Assembly: GCA_025041195.1 (NCBI GenBank)
Contig: JAKCFM010000001.1
Coordinates: 744,001-808,000 of the forward strand
Length of the DNA stretch: 64,000 bases
Direction of reading: 5' to 3'
Source: Halobacteriales archaeon YIM A00013
GTDB lineage: Archaea; Halobacteriota; Halobacteria; Halobacteriales; Haloarculaceae
The position numbers and the translations under genes were made by a program. This document shows, in pieces, positions 9,555 through 18,814 of the stretch. Each line of letters opens with the position of its first letter. Positions within the stretch are counted from its first letter, which is position 1. The notes under the pieces are model-generated. The model searched no databases. It was not told the origin of the DNA and saw nothing but the letters and a program-made list of their open reading frames with translations.

Positions 9555-10529
9555 TCACTGGTGACCGGAGACGGTGACCGGCTGGTACGGGGCTTCTAGA
9601 AACTCGACGTCGCTATCAGACAACGAAATATCGAGAGCGGCGACGGCTGCTTCGAGGTGTTCGACGCTCGTTGTTCCGACGATCGGGGCAGTGACAACAT
9701 CCTTTGAGAGCACCCAGGCGAGTGCTATCTGAGCCATTGATGCGCCATACTCTTCTGCGAGCTGCTGGACGCGTTCGTTGATCTCACGGCCACCGCCCGA
9801 CAGATACGGGTGATCGTGGGCGTACTCGTCGGTTTGTCCCCGCGTAGTTGACTCCATTTTCTCGTGTGGACGGGCCAAGACGCCTCTTGCGAGCGGGCTC
9901 CACGGAATGACGGCCATCCCCTCGCGGTCGCAGTAGGGAAGCATCTCGCGCTCTTCTTCGCGGTAGCACAGATTGTAGTGGTTCTGCATCGTCTCGAAGG
10001 AGCGCAGTCCCAGTCGGTTGCTGGTTGCCATCGCTTCTGCGAGCTGATGGGTCCACATTGAACTCGCGCCAATGTGTCTGACGTGGCCGCGACGAACGGC
10101 GTCGTCAAGCGTGCGCATGGTGGTTTCGATCGGCGTCTCATCATCCCAGCGGTGGATCTGATAGAGATCGATCGTTTCGACGCCCAGTCGCTCACGGCTG
10201 GCAGCGAGCCCTTGCTCGATCGCCTTGCGAGAGAGCCCACCAGAGTTCGGATCGTCGTCGTCCATCTGGAAGTAGCATTTCGTGGCGATCACCTGCTCGT
10301 CCGCGCGATCACCGAGCGTTTCGCCGAGAATGCGCTCGGATTCGCCGCGGGAGTAGATGTTTGCCGTATCGAAGAAATTAATCCCAAGATCGAGCGCGCG
10401 TTCGATCAGCTCCTGGCCTTCGGATTCGTCCAGCACCCACTCGCGCCAGTCGCTGTCGCCAAAGCTCATGCAACCGAGACAGAGCTTGCTCACTGTCAGC
10501 CCAGTGTTGCCAAGGGTGGTATACTCCAT
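9555..10529 (-). CDS. Aldo/keto reductase
   Basis: 324 residues starting MEYTTLGNTG. The fold markers of the aldo/keto reductase family are all present: GINFFDTANIYSRGESE contains the catalytic Asp and Tyr, IATKCYF the lysine, and IDLYQIHRWD the histidine. An NADPH-binding C-terminal part follows (IPWSPLARGVL, AIVGTTSVEHL-like). It reduces an aldehyde or ketone with NADPH; the substrate cannot be told. The frame continues upstream to a TTG, but the ATG at 10529 matches the usual family N-terminus. Confidence 0.9.
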   Translation of the reverse strand: MEYTTLGNTGLTVSKLCLGCMSFGDSDWREWVLDESEGQELIERALDLGINFFDTANIYSRGESERILGETLGDRADEQVIATKCYFQMDDDDPNSGGLSRKAIEQGLAASRERLGVETIDLYQIHRWDDETPIETTMRTLDDAVRRGHVRHIGASSMWTHQLAEAMATSNRLGLRSFETMQNHYNLCYREEEREMLPYCDREGMAVIPWSPLARGVLARPHEKMESTTRGQTDEYAHDHPYLSGGGREINERVQQLAEEYGASMAQIALAWVLSKDVVTAPIVGTTSVEHLEAAVAALDISLSDSDVEFLEAPYQPVTVSGHQ

Positions 10530-11021
10530 ACCAGAGGCTGCGCTGGGTTCCACCAAATATCATTCGGTGAGAATACAAGCTGTTTTCAGGCAGAATCTCG
10601 GTACTCCACGTCGAATTCGAATATTCGTTTCTCTCGCCATCAGTGCTGTGATCTCTCTTGAGACCGTCTGATAGAGTCAATTCAATAAACTAATAGTAAT
10701 CATGCGTCTCTGGGTGGAAGTAAGGCGCTGATCCATTCGATGCTGCGGGTCAGACACATCCAGAAAACCGGAAGCCCAACGGTCCAACCTGGCACGATAG
10801 CGAGTGCTGACTTACTCCTCTGATGAAGTTCGCTCTGGCAATAGTATAATTGTCTTCATTATAAAATAATATCAGGGAAAGGGGTGATGGGGAAAATATA
10901 TCCCAATGTTTGCCGACGTTCTATCCATGGCAGCGTCGCCTTACAGGGATCTATCCAGAGTGTGGTCACGCCGATTCATCACTCGCGCCAATTAGTCCTT
11001 TGCCCATTAAATAGTTGATAT
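10530..11021. other. Intergenic region without a recognisable gene
   Basis: Nearly 500 bases between the aldo/keto reductase and the GAP-family gene. It is AT-rich with no convincing protein or RNA gene. A TTAAATAG sequence near 11006 and a TATAATTG-like run near 10845 are possible promoter elements. Confidence 0.4.
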
Positions 11022-11636
11022 ATGGCATTTCTCACAGTACTTCCGCTGGCGATTGTAATGGTAGCTGGACCACAGATTCTCAGTGCCATTTTCTTGGCAA
11101 CGAGCGAGGAGTGGCAGCGAAATTCTGCCTCATTCATAGTCGGGGCAACTGCTTCGATCAGCCTTATCACTGCTATTGCATACACTGTGGGTGAGGGCAC
11201 TACCCGAGGAGAGCGAAACGATACTCTTCTCTTCTTTGTAATAATCTTACTCGTGGTTGCAATGATATACGTTTACAGGAGAAGAGAACGGACTGAGCCA
11301 CCAAAATGGATGGGTACATTACAGACAGCGACGCCGAGATTTTCGTTCAGACTCGGATTTTTACTACTCGGGTTTTTTCCGACCAACATTCTCACAGCAA
11401 CTACTGTTGGGTCCACTCTCTCGGGAACCGGAGCACCGTTGGTGCATTCTCTCCCGTTTCTTTCGCTTACTGTTCTATTCATCTCACTGCCCTCGCTTGC
11501 TCTTTTCACATTTGGTGAGCGTGCGGAGGCCTCCCTCCCGACCGTTCGTGAGTGGATGAACACCCATTCCTGGATTGTCAACGAAGTCGTCCTCATCTTC
11601 TTTCTCATCCTAACCGCTAACAATCTGGTTGGGTGA
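11022..11636 (+). CDS. GAP/Sap-family membrane protein (LysE-like)
   Basis: 204 residues with six hydrophobic helices arranged in two halves, as in the Sap/GAP family (sulfolipid-1-addressing protein, related to LysE-type exporters). The N-terminal PLAIVMVAGPQILSAIFLAT has the small-residue-rich first helix of the family, and LGFFPTNILTATTVGS opens the second half with the matching F-x-P-T-N motif. It probably exports a small molecule or lipid precursor. The substrate is unknown and neighbouring genes give no clue. Confidence 0.7.
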   Translation: MAFLTVLPLAIVMVAGPQILSAIFLATSEEWQRNSASFIVGATASISLITAIAYTVGEGTTRGERNDTLLFFVIILLVVAMIYVYRRRERTEPPKWMGTLQTATPRFSFRLGFLLLGFFPTNILTATTVGSTLSGTGAPLVHSLPFLSLTVLFISLPSLALFTFGERAEASLPTVREWMNTHSWIVNEVVLIFFLILTANNLVG

Positions 11637-11829
11637 ACTGTTGCGTGGTAAAATTAAAGGAACCTTTTAGAGCTCTGGTCTCAGTACCTCTCCGAGAACC
11701 GTGCTCCTTCAAGGCTTTTGATCTGTATCCGATATGGATTATTTATAAAGGACATTCGGTGACGTGTACTCATCCTATCACCAAGAAAAGCGGATTTCAG
11801 GTGTGAAAGCCCACAATTTGGCTACTGGT

Positions 11830-14800
11830 TCAGTCCTCAGATTTTGGCTGTCCCCAGAACTCCTCGTGGTGGGGCCGATCGCTGACCGCCTGCACGTCGA
11901 GATCGTCATTTTTCGCCTCGATCGCCTCAAGTGCGGCGCGTGCGCTCGCGTCAGTCGAGAAGTACGTGACCGACTCCTCGACGGCGACCTCAAGTGGCTC
12001 ACGCTCACGGGAGATGATCAGGTCGATCTCGCCGTCACGAATCGCCTCCGCAAATGCCTCGGTCTCCTCGAACTCGACGATATCGAAATACTCCTCGAAG
12101 CCGTCCACATCGAGTGTCACCACGGCCGTCCCCTCGGTGGGAACTGGCTTGCCGGTGGCGTCCTGGGCTTTATCATACGCCTTCCCAAACGAGGTTGCGG
12201 TGCCCATAATCTCACCGGTCGATTTCATCTCGGGGCCAAGCCGTGGATCACTGCCCGGCAACCGATCGAACGGCAAGACGACCTCCTTGACGCTCGTGTG
12301 CGTTGGGACCATTTCGGTCACGTCCAACTCCGCGAGCGTCTCGCCGGCCATCACCTTTGCAGCAAGTTTTGCTATCGGCACGCCAGTGGCCTTCGAGACG
12401 AACGGAACCGTCCGGGACGCCCGTGGATTCGCTTCAAGCACGTACACCTCGCCGTCTTGCACGGCGAGCTGGACGTTCAACAATCCAACCGTCGAGAGCT
12501 CGATTGCGATGTCCTCGACGACTTCACGCACCCGGCGGTTCACGTCACGACCCAGCGAACGCGGTGGGATCATACAGGCCGAATCACCCGAGTGGATGCC
12601 AGCGCTCTCGACGTGTTCCATGATTCCACCGATCAGGACGTCTTCGCCGTCGGAGACGGCATCAACGTCGAGCTCGACGGCATCCTCAAGGAACCGGTCG
12701 ATGAGAATCGGTTTCTCGGGGCTGACCCGAACCGCTTCGTCGATATACTGTTCGAGCTCGTCGTCGTTGTGGACGACCCGCATTGCCCGACCACCGAGCA
12801 CGTAGGACGGCCGCACGAGCACCGGATAACCGATGTCGTGTGCCAGCGCAAGCGCCTCGTCTTCGCTTCGTGCAGCCCCACCCTCGGGCTGGGCGATATC
12901 GAGCGACTCCATCAGGGCGTTGAATCGGTCGCGGTCTTCTGCAAGATCCATCGCCTCGACCGACGTGCCCAGAACGGCACAGTCGAGTCCCCGGCGTTCG
13001 AGTTCGGCTTCGAGAGGCGTTCCAACGTTGACGGAGGTTTGGCCACCGAACTGGACCATCACACCGTCAGCGTTCGTCCGCTCGATCACGTCAGCGAGCT
13101 CCTCAGCAGTGATTGGCTCGAAAAAGAGCCCGTCTGAGGTGTCATAATCAGTGCTAACGGTCTCAGGGTTGTTGTTCACCACGTGCGCGTCAATATCGAG
13201 TTCGCCAAGCGCCTGCACGGCATGGACCGCACAGTAGTCGAACTCCACACCCTGGCCAATGCGGATCGGCCCACCGCCAACGACGACCACGCTGTCAACC
13301 TCGGTGTCGACTTTCACTTCCGAGTGCGTGCTGTCGATGTCGGCGATTGGATCGCGAGCCGAGTAGTAATACGGCGTCGAGGCGGCGAACTCGCCCGCAC
13401 ACGTATCGACCTGCTTGAACCCTCGATCAGTCGTCGTCGTCTCAACCGCCTCGATCGAGCCGGCAGACGCCGAGGCGGTGTAGCCGGCTGCCGCCGCAGT
13501 CGCGTTCGCGTGCGTCTCATCGTCGGTCGGACCAGCCTCAGTCAAACTCGCCACCTGTTCGTTGGTGAATCCTGCGTCGGCAGCGAGTTCGAGCTCGCCA
13601 AACTGTGCGTTCTGTGCCACACGAGCGATTCGCCCGAATCGCTCGACGTACCACTCCTCGATATCGGTTAGCTCGACGACTTCTTCGGTGGTGTAGCCGC
13701 GATCGAACGCTTCGAAGATGGCGAACGGGCGATCTGGAGAGGGACGTTCGAGATAGCGCGATTCGAGCGTTGCATCGCTGACCGTCTCCCAGTCAACGCT
13801 TGGCTCGTACTCACTCGATCGCAACGCCTTGAGCAGGCTCTCTTCGAACGTCCGACCGATAGCCATCGCCTCGCCGGTGGATTTCATCGCCGTGGTGAGC
13901 GTAAAGTCCACGTCATCGAACTTGTCCTGTGGCCACCGCGGCACTTTCGTCACCACGTAGTCGATTGCCGGCTCGAATGCCGCCGTCGTCTCGCCGGTGA
14001 TCTCGTTTGTAATCTCGTGGAGGCGCTTTCCGAGCGCGACCTTCGCTGTCACCCGCGCAATTGGATATCCCGTTGCCTTCGATGCGAGTGCTGATGAGCG
14101 CGAGACGCGCGGATTGACTTCGACGACGCGATACTCGCCCGAAGGCGTTCCGTCGTCACGCCAGGCGAACTGAATGTTACAGCCACCCTGAATTCCAAGC
14201 TCACGAATCACGTCGAGCGCAGCCGTCCGCATCACCTGGTGTCCGTCGTCCGGAATCACCTGACTCGGCGTGACAACAGTGGACTCACCCGTGTGAATGC
14301 CCATCGGGTCGATGTTCTCCATGTTGCAGATGATGATACACGAGTCGGACTTATCGCGCATCACTTCGTATTCGAGCTCAACCCAGCCAGAAATCGATTC
14401 GGTGATCTGTACTTCGTGATTCCGGGAGAGCTGAAAGCCCTTGCGGACCCGCTCTTTGAGCTCGTCCATCTCCTCGACGACGCCACTGCCGCTGCCACCG
14501 AGCGTGTACGCCGTCCGCATGATCACAGGCAGCCCGCCAACGGTCTCAACGGCGTTCTCGACCTCGTCCATCGCCGTGACGGTTTCGGACCGACAGACGG
14601 GCTGGCCGATCGATTTCATCCGCTCGCGGAACAGATCCCGATCTTCGGTCGCGTAGATCGTATCAAGGGGCGTCCCCATGATCTCGACATCGTACTCTTC
14701 GAGAACGCCTTCCTCGGCGAGCTCAGCTGTCACGTTCAGTCCAGTCTGTCCGCCGAGCCCGGCGATCACACCGTCGGGGTTCTCAGTGCGAACGATCTCC

Positions 14801-15018
14801 GCGATAGCCTCGGTGGTAATCGGTTCGATGTACACCTTATCGGCCATCTCCGGATCGGTCATGATCGTCGCTGGATTCGAATTGACGAGCACGACGCGTG
14901 CGCCTTCCTCCTGGAGCGCGCGACAGGCCTGTGCGCCTGAATAGTCGAATTCGGCGGCCTGACCGATCTGTATCGGTCCACTTCCGATCAACAAAATCGT
15001 CCGGTCCTCATCACTCAT
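11830..15018 (-). CDS. carB: Carbamoyl-phosphate synthase large subunit
   Basis: About 1,062 residues, the full length of CarB. It makes carbamoyl phosphate from ammonia (delivered by CarA), bicarbonate and two ATP for arginine and pyrimidine synthesis. The N-terminal ILLIGSGPIQIGQAAEFDYS and the internal VVVGGGPIRIGQGVEFDYC mark the two homologous halves, each with its ATP-grasp domain (RTAYTLGGSGSG and RPSYVLGGRAMR). The C-terminus carries the MGS-like regulatory domain. The ATG at 15018 (MSDEDRT) is preferred over one seven codons upstream because family members start there. An Ala/Ser/Thr-rich linker joins the halves. No carA is adjacent, so the small subunit must be encoded elsewhere. 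Confidence 0.97.
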   Translation of the reverse strand: MSDEDRTILLIGSGPIQIGQAAEFDYSGAQACRALQEEGARVVLVNSNPATIMTDPEMADKVYIEPITTEAIAEIVRTENPDGVIAGLGGQTGLNVTAELAEEGVLEEYDVEIMGTPLDTIYATEDRDLFRERMKSIGQPVCRSETVTAMDEVENAVETVGGLPVIMRTAYTLGGSGSGVVEEMDELKERVRKGFQLSRNHEVQITESISGWVELEYEVMRDKSDSCIIICNMENIDPMGIHTGESTVVTPSQVIPDDGHQVMRTAALDVIRELGIQGGCNIQFAWRDDGTPSGEYRVVEVNPRVSRSSALASKATGYPIARVTAKVALGKRLHEITNEITGETTAAFEPAIDYVVTKVPRWPQDKFDDVDFTLTTAMKSTGEAMAIGRTFEESLLKALRSSEYEPSVDWETVSDATLESRYLERPSPDRPFAIFEAFDRGYTTEEVVELTDIEEWYVERFGRIARVAQNAQFGELELAADAGFTNEQVASLTEAGPTDDETHANATAAAAGYTASASAGSIEAVETTTTDRGFKQVDTCAGEFAASTPYYYSARDPIADIDSTHSEVKVDTEVDSVVVVGGGPIRIGQGVEFDYCAVHAVQALGELDIDAHVVNNNPETVSTDYDTSDGLFFEPITAEELADVIERTNADGVMVQFGGQTSVNVGTPLEAELERRGLDCAVLGTSVEAMDLAEDRDRFNALMESLDIAQPEGGAARSEDEALALAHDIGYPVLVRPSYVLGGRAMRVVHNDDELEQYIDEAVRVSPEKPILIDRFLEDAVELDVDAVSDGEDVLIGGIMEHVESAGIHSGDSACMIPPRSLGRDVNRRVREVVEDIAIELSTVGLLNVQLAVQDGEVYVLEANPRASRTVPFVSKATGVPIAKLAAKVMAGETLAELDVTEMVPTHTSVKEVVLPFDRLPGSDPRLGPEMKSTGEIMGTATSFGKAYDKAQDATGKPVPTEGTAVVTLDVDGFEEYFDIVEFEETEAFAEAIRDGEIDLIISREREPLEVAVEESVTYFSTDASARAALEAIEAKNDDLDVQAVSDRPHHEEFWGQPKSED

Positions 15019-15165
15019 TACTCGATACCATTCGCTCATCGTAATAAGCTCGGCGAAATTCTACGAAAGTCGGAACGCAATTACGAAATTCGGAACCACC
15101 ACGACACCAGCCACGGCTGGCGCCCATCGAACCCGCCACGCGCCATAGCGTCCGTGCTGCGACGG

Positions 15166-15387
15166 CTATACCAGGCTGATCCGGTAACGATACGGTTGTT
15201 CTTCGATCACCTCAACCGTGCCGTCCGATTGGCGACCCAGAATCGTCGCGATCTGGTGTGAGCTATCGAACGCTTCGCCGTGTTCGTCGAGCAGTTCGTA
15301 GAGTTCGCGAGCCGTCAGTGGTTGCTCCGGGTCGATTTCCGCCAGTACCTGTCGTATCCGTTCGAACTCTCCCCGGTGGACGGACAT
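15166..15387 (-). CDS. Small haloarchaeal protein, winged-helix-like
   Basis: 73 residues: MSVHRGEFERIRQVLAEI, then LTARELYELLDEHG, then SSHQIATILGRQ, then a strand pair EVIEEQPYRYRI. The order helix-helix-helix-wing fits a small winged-helix fold, perhaps a DNA- or RNA-binding protein. I do not recognise a named family. It lies 147 bases upstream of carB in the same direction. Confidence 0.65.
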   Translation of the reverse strand: MSVHRGEFERIRQVLAEIDPEQPLTARELYELLDEHGEAFDSSHQIATILGRQSDGTVEVIEEQPYRYRISLV

Positions 15388-15468
15388 ACCAGTAGAAAGG
15401 GTGCCGAGCCCAATAAAGCCAGTACCCAGCTCCTTGGTGGTTTGTTACTAGATGGTTCGCTGGATGGG

Positions 15469-15999
15469 TCACGCTGGTCTGTCGTGCTCATCAGTGAACT
15501 CCCGAGCGTCGCGATACTGGTCGACAAAATCACTCACGTCGAACTCGTGCATTTGCCGTTCAAACGCACGCATAGCCTCGCTGTCTTCAGTGTGGCTGAT
15601 GGCGTGTTCCATCAGTTCAACGATAAGCTCGACGACGATTTCGTGGAGTCGTCTCGCATCGAACTGGGCGACCCAGACCATCGAATAGCCGACGGTTCCA
15701 TCCTCACCGACCGATTCGCTCACGATCGATTCTGGAAACTCCTCGCGGACAATACCCATGAGATGGAGGGTTGAAAATGGGGATCCGTCAGTGGTTTCGA
15801 CGACGTCGTTCAACACGGCCACGAGATCTTCGGGAACAAACCGACTCAACGGATGCACATCCTGAACGACTGCATGTCGATCACCACACGAACACGACAG
15901 CTCACGCAGTCCCATATCGAGCGTGTGGTAATCGACCGTCTCTCCACACGCAAGTCCAAGGTCCGATTCGTCCGCTCCGGGGACGCGTGGTTCTGCCAT
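15469..15999 (-). CDS. DUF5815 family haloarchaeal protein
   Basis: 176 residues, starting MAEPRVPGADESDLGL. The segment ELSCSCGDRHAVVQDVHP and the upstream LACGE provide three cysteines that may bind zinc. HPLSRFVPEDLV and FDARRLHEIVVELIVELMEHAI are helices typical of the haloarchaeal DUF5815 proteins as I remember them. It is a soluble acidic protein of unknown function with no membrane helix. It is in a run of four minus-strand genes with short gaps. Confidence 0.7.
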   Translation of the reverse strand: MAEPRVPGADESDLGLACGETVDYHTLDMGLRELSCSCGDRHAVVQDVHPLSRFVPEDLVAVLNDVVETTDGSPFSTLHLMGIVREEFPESIVSESVGEDGTVGYSMVWVAQFDARRLHEIVVELIVELMEHAISHTEDSEAMRAFERQMHEFDVSDFVDQYRDAREFTDEHDRPA

Positions 16000-16024
16000 A
16001 CGCGGTCGTACTTGCGGGCGACGG

Positions 16025-16237
16025 TTAAATTTCGCGCTCTGTGTCGTCAGCTAGCTGGTCCGCTTCGTCGTCGTCAGCGCCCTCGACTTCCACCTCGACT
16101 TCGATTTCTATCTCGAGCCCGTCAACCTCGAGCTCTGCCTCGGCCGTTCGTGTATCACCGACCTCGATTTCGAGTTCGTTCTCATCGACTTCAACCTCTA
16201 CTTCCACGTCGACTGCGACGTCGTTTGCAGTAGTCAT
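16025..16237 (-). CDS. Highly acidic Glu/Val-repeat miniprotein
   Basis: 70 residues made almost wholly of alternating Val/Ile/Leu and Glu/Asp: DVEVEVEVDENELEIEV, GLEIEIEVEVEVEG, ending in an Asp/Glu-rich tail. Alternating hydrophobic and acidic residues favour a single amphipathic beta sheet. The frame starts with ATG, begins 36 bases after the stop of the upstream gene and ends 25 bases before the next start, as expected for an operon member. The repetitive composition makes false coding likely in general, but position and start support a real gene. Function unknown. Confidence 0.6.
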   Translation of the reverse strand: MTTANDVAVDVEVEVEVDENELEIEVGDTRTAEAELEVDGLEIEIEVEVEVEGADDDEADQLADDTEREI

Positions 16238-16273
16238 CCGATATACAACTACTGGGTTCGAACGGTAAAGTCA

Positions 16274-16687
16274 CTACGGCCAGTCATCACGGTCCGTTTC
16301 GACGGTCGATCCGGTCGTCTCACCGTCAGTGAGCTCCCAGCCAGCCGCCGCCGCCGCATCTTCGAGCCCGAGATACTCCCAGTCAGTTTCTTCGGCGAGC
16401 GTCCGGTCGTCATCGGTTGTCCCGATGAACACGTGTCGGTCGGTGTCGAACTGCCCTTTGACGTTCTCTAAGCTCTCGCGCTTGCCTCGTGGCCCCGAAA
16501 AGAAGTCCTGTCGAATCCGCTTTTTCCGCGTGAAATTCGTGACGACGTAGGTCGGCTTCTCCGAAACGACACCGATGTAACTCGTCCACTGGCGTGCGTC
16601 GGAAAACACCGTATCGGGCTGTGCAAGCCGTTTGAGCGCCTCCAGCTCGAAGGCGAGCGTCATTTCGCTGCTCCCACTGGTTTGCAT
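16274..16687 (-). CDS. Uncharacterised haloarchaeal protein (DUF7124-like)
   Basis: 137 residues. The start MQTSGSSEMTLAFELEALK is followed by SDARQWTSYIGVVSEKPTYV and FTRKKRIRQDFFSGPRGK, a basic patch unusual for a halophile protein. DRHVFIGTTDDDRTLAEETDWEYL closes a compact domain before an acidic tail. I believe it belongs to a haloarchaeal family named DUF7124, but I cannot check. The basic segment could contact nucleic acid. It lies 44 bases after the oxidoreductase gene and is probably cotranscribed with it. Confidence 0.65.
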   Translation of the reverse strand: MQTSGSSEMTLAFELEALKRLAQPDTVFSDARQWTSYIGVVSEKPTYVVTNFTRKKRIRQDFFSGPRGKRESLENVKGQFDTDRHVFIGTTDDDRTLAEETDWEYLGLEDAAAAAGWELTDGETTGSTVETDRDDWP

Positions 16688-16731
16688 ACCGAAAGATACG
16701 TCGTCCGAGTCAAAACGACTTCGGAGTGGGC

Positions 16732-17994
16732 CTACTGCTCAGCTTCCTGTGGCGTGAACTGCTCCATCGAGATCGACTCCTCAAGCAGTGCTTCTTTGCG
16801 GTCGCTCACGTCAATCTGCTGGCGGGCGAGTCGTTTGAGTGTCGTCTGTGGGGCCAGATCGCCAATGAGCACGCCACCAATCACTTTGCCGTCTTTCAAC
16901 ACGACGCGGCGCCACTCGGAGTCGGAGTATTTGCGCTCGACGGCGTCGTCACCGATCGTCGGATGTCCAAACGAGAGAAATGGGAAATCAAAGTGGGTGA
17001 TCGAGTAGGATGACACCCAGTGGAAGCTGGCCTCATCACCATCGCCGCCCGTGTCGTACACCATGTTCGAAGCCGCGATCGAGCCCTGCTCTTTCGCACT
17101 TCCCCAGGCGCCGTTTTGCGCCTGCTCGCCAAGAATCTGATCGTAGAAATACGTCACGTCGCCGGCCGCATAGACGTTGTCGACGTTCGTTCGCATCTGT
17201 TCGTCGACGACGATCGAGCCATTCTCTGTGAGTTCAATTCCACTGCCGCGAAGAAATTCCGTGTTGAAATTCAGTCCGATCGCAATGCCGACGAAATCGG
17301 TCTCATATCGCTCGCCGTTCGGATCGATGACCGCACTCACGTGCCCTGCGTCATCCACTTCGAACCGTTCGACACCGCTTTCGAACACTGGCGTCACGTC
17401 GCGTTTACGCATCGCCTCGTGCATGATCCCAGCGCCGTCTTCATCGAGCGCGTATCGCCACCAGGCGTTGCCACGCATCAGGTAGTCAGCGCGGACGTCC
17501 TGTGCACCACAGATTGCCGCCAGGTCGATCCCTAGCAGTCCGGCGCCGATGATCACGCCGTTTTCGGCGCGGGCTGCGTGTTCTTCGATCGCACGTGCGT
17601 CTTCGAACGTCCAGAAATGATGAATCCCGTCAGCGCCGCTGTTCTCAACGGGCAACTGCGCCGGCGTTCCCCCGGTCGCCAACAACAGAGAATCGTACTC
17701 GATCGACTCGCCCGAGTGCGTATGAATAATCTGGGCGTCGGTGTCGATCCGCGTCACCATCGTGTTCAGTTTGAGTTCGATGTCCCGCTCGTCATACCAT
17801 TCCGGCTGGTGGATCGATATGGGACCCTCGGGCATTTTTCCCTTGGCAAACTCTTTGATCAAAATCCTGTTGTAAAGTGCCTCACCCTCGTCGGTGAGTA
17901 CAGTGATCTCGGCAGCGGGGTCAGCTTCACGAATCGTTTCCGCGGCTGAACTCCCCGCGATGCCGTCGCCAATAATTACGTGCGACGTGCCCAT
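16732..17994 (-). CDS. FAD-dependent pyridine nucleotide-disulfide oxidoreductase family
   Basis: 420 residues of the two-Rossmann FAD/NAD(P)H oxidoreductase fold. HVIIGDGIAGSSAAETIR binds the FAD dinucleotide, GVIIGAGLLGIDLAA the pyridine nucleotide, and NVYAAGDVTYFYD is the second FAD motif. No redox CxxC is present, so it resembles nitrite-reductase-type or rubredoxin/ferredoxin reductases rather than thioredoxin reductase. The C-terminal part (GGVLIGDLAPQTTLKRLARQ) matches the small dimerisation domain of that group. It probably moves electrons between NAD(P)H and a protein partner that is not encoded nearby. Confidence 0.85.
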   Translation of the reverse strand: MGTSHVIIGDGIAGSSAAETIREADPAAEITVLTDEGEALYNRILIKEFAKGKMPEGPISIHQPEWYDERDIELKLNTMVTRIDTDAQIIHTHSGESIEYDSLLLATGGTPAQLPVENSGADGIHHFWTFEDARAIEEHAARAENGVIIGAGLLGIDLAAICGAQDVRADYLMRGNAWWRYALDEDGAGIMHEAMRKRDVTPVFESGVERFEVDDAGHVSAVIDPNGERYETDFVGIAIGLNFNTEFLRGSGIELTENGSIVVDEQMRTNVDNVYAAGDVTYFYDQILGEQAQNGAWGSAKEQGSIAASNMVYDTGGDGDEASFHWVSSYSITHFDFPFLSFGHPTIGDDAVERKYSDSEWRRVVLKDGKVIGGVLIGDLAPQTTLKRLARQQIDVSDRKEALLEESISMEQFTPQEAEQ

Positions 17995-18216
17995 GCAGAG
18001 ACGATACGGAGCCGCGCTTAATGTGGATTGCTATCTCGATTATTCACCATATTTTTCCAGACCGGCCACCCAGACACGCTTCTCATCCACTCTCGGTGCA
18101 GAAAACGGATGATAAACGGCATCATGACACGAATAAGTTTATTTTCATTATTCGTGTAGAATACAACCGTTCCTGGCGATCAACATTCTTGAGGCTCTGT
18201 CGAGTAGTGGTACTAC

Positions 18217-18810
18217 ATGAAGATCAAACAGACTGCCCGTCACTGGGCCACCAAACAGGCGTTGACCGTTCCGGGGGTCCGATCGGTCACGCGATCGGGG
18301 CTCGTCTACCTCCACACCCGGATCTTCCTCTCGAAGGCTGACCCCTCCCATCGAGACGAACGAGAAGCCCATCTGGATGCCCTCTTTGCGGGGACGATCG
18401 ATGCGTACACTGCTGGACTAACGGCTGGCTATACGGAGGCAGAGGCGCGTGAAATCACGCACATTCAGGCCAACTTCGATTTCTACAATCACGGCTGGGT
18501 CGAGATGATGGAGATCCCCGTGAACGAAATCGAGACCCATTACGACCGGTATCGGGAGTTCTTCGAAGCCCACGACATCACGATCAGGCAACCGCTTGGA
18601 GAATTTCGACCCGACACGGTGCCACCGGCTCCGAAAACGCCGGACAAACTCGACGCGCTCGATCCAGAACGGGATCAACCGAACGCAGAGGGCGGATACG
18701 CTGACGACGTCTACGTCGAAGATGCGTCTGGAAACGTCCAGGTTGGTGACACCGAGCAACCAGACGATGTTGATCTTTCCGATGCCGTTGGTTCGCCGGA
18801 CGACTCGTGA
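18217..18810 (+). CDS. DUF6149 family haloarchaeal protein
   Basis: 197 residues. The N-terminal two thirds is helical: KIKQTARHWATKQALTVPG, LYLHTRIFLSKADPSHRDER-like, then the conserved REITHIQANFDFYNHGW and EMMEIPVNEIETHYDRY. This matches the haloarchaeal family I know as DUF6149. A proline- and acid-rich tail follows. It has no signal or membrane helix; function unknown. It is convergent with the flavin oxidoreductase to its right, with four bases between the stop codons. Confidence 0.75.
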   Translation: MKIKQTARHWATKQALTVPGVRSVTRSGLVYLHTRIFLSKADPSHRDEREAHLDALFAGTIDAYTAGLTAGYTEAEAREITHIQANFDFYNHGWVEMMEIPVNEIETHYDRYREFFEAHDITIRQPLGEFRPDTVPPAPKTPDKLDALDPERDQPNAEGGYADDVYVEDASGNVQVGDTEQPDDVDLSDAVGSPDDS

Positions 18811-18814
18811 GTAG

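Noticed and set aside
11764-13137. Long plus-strand frame opposite carB
   Set aside because: It lies wholly antisense to the conserved CarB sequence and has the reversed codon pattern of a high-GC gene shadow.
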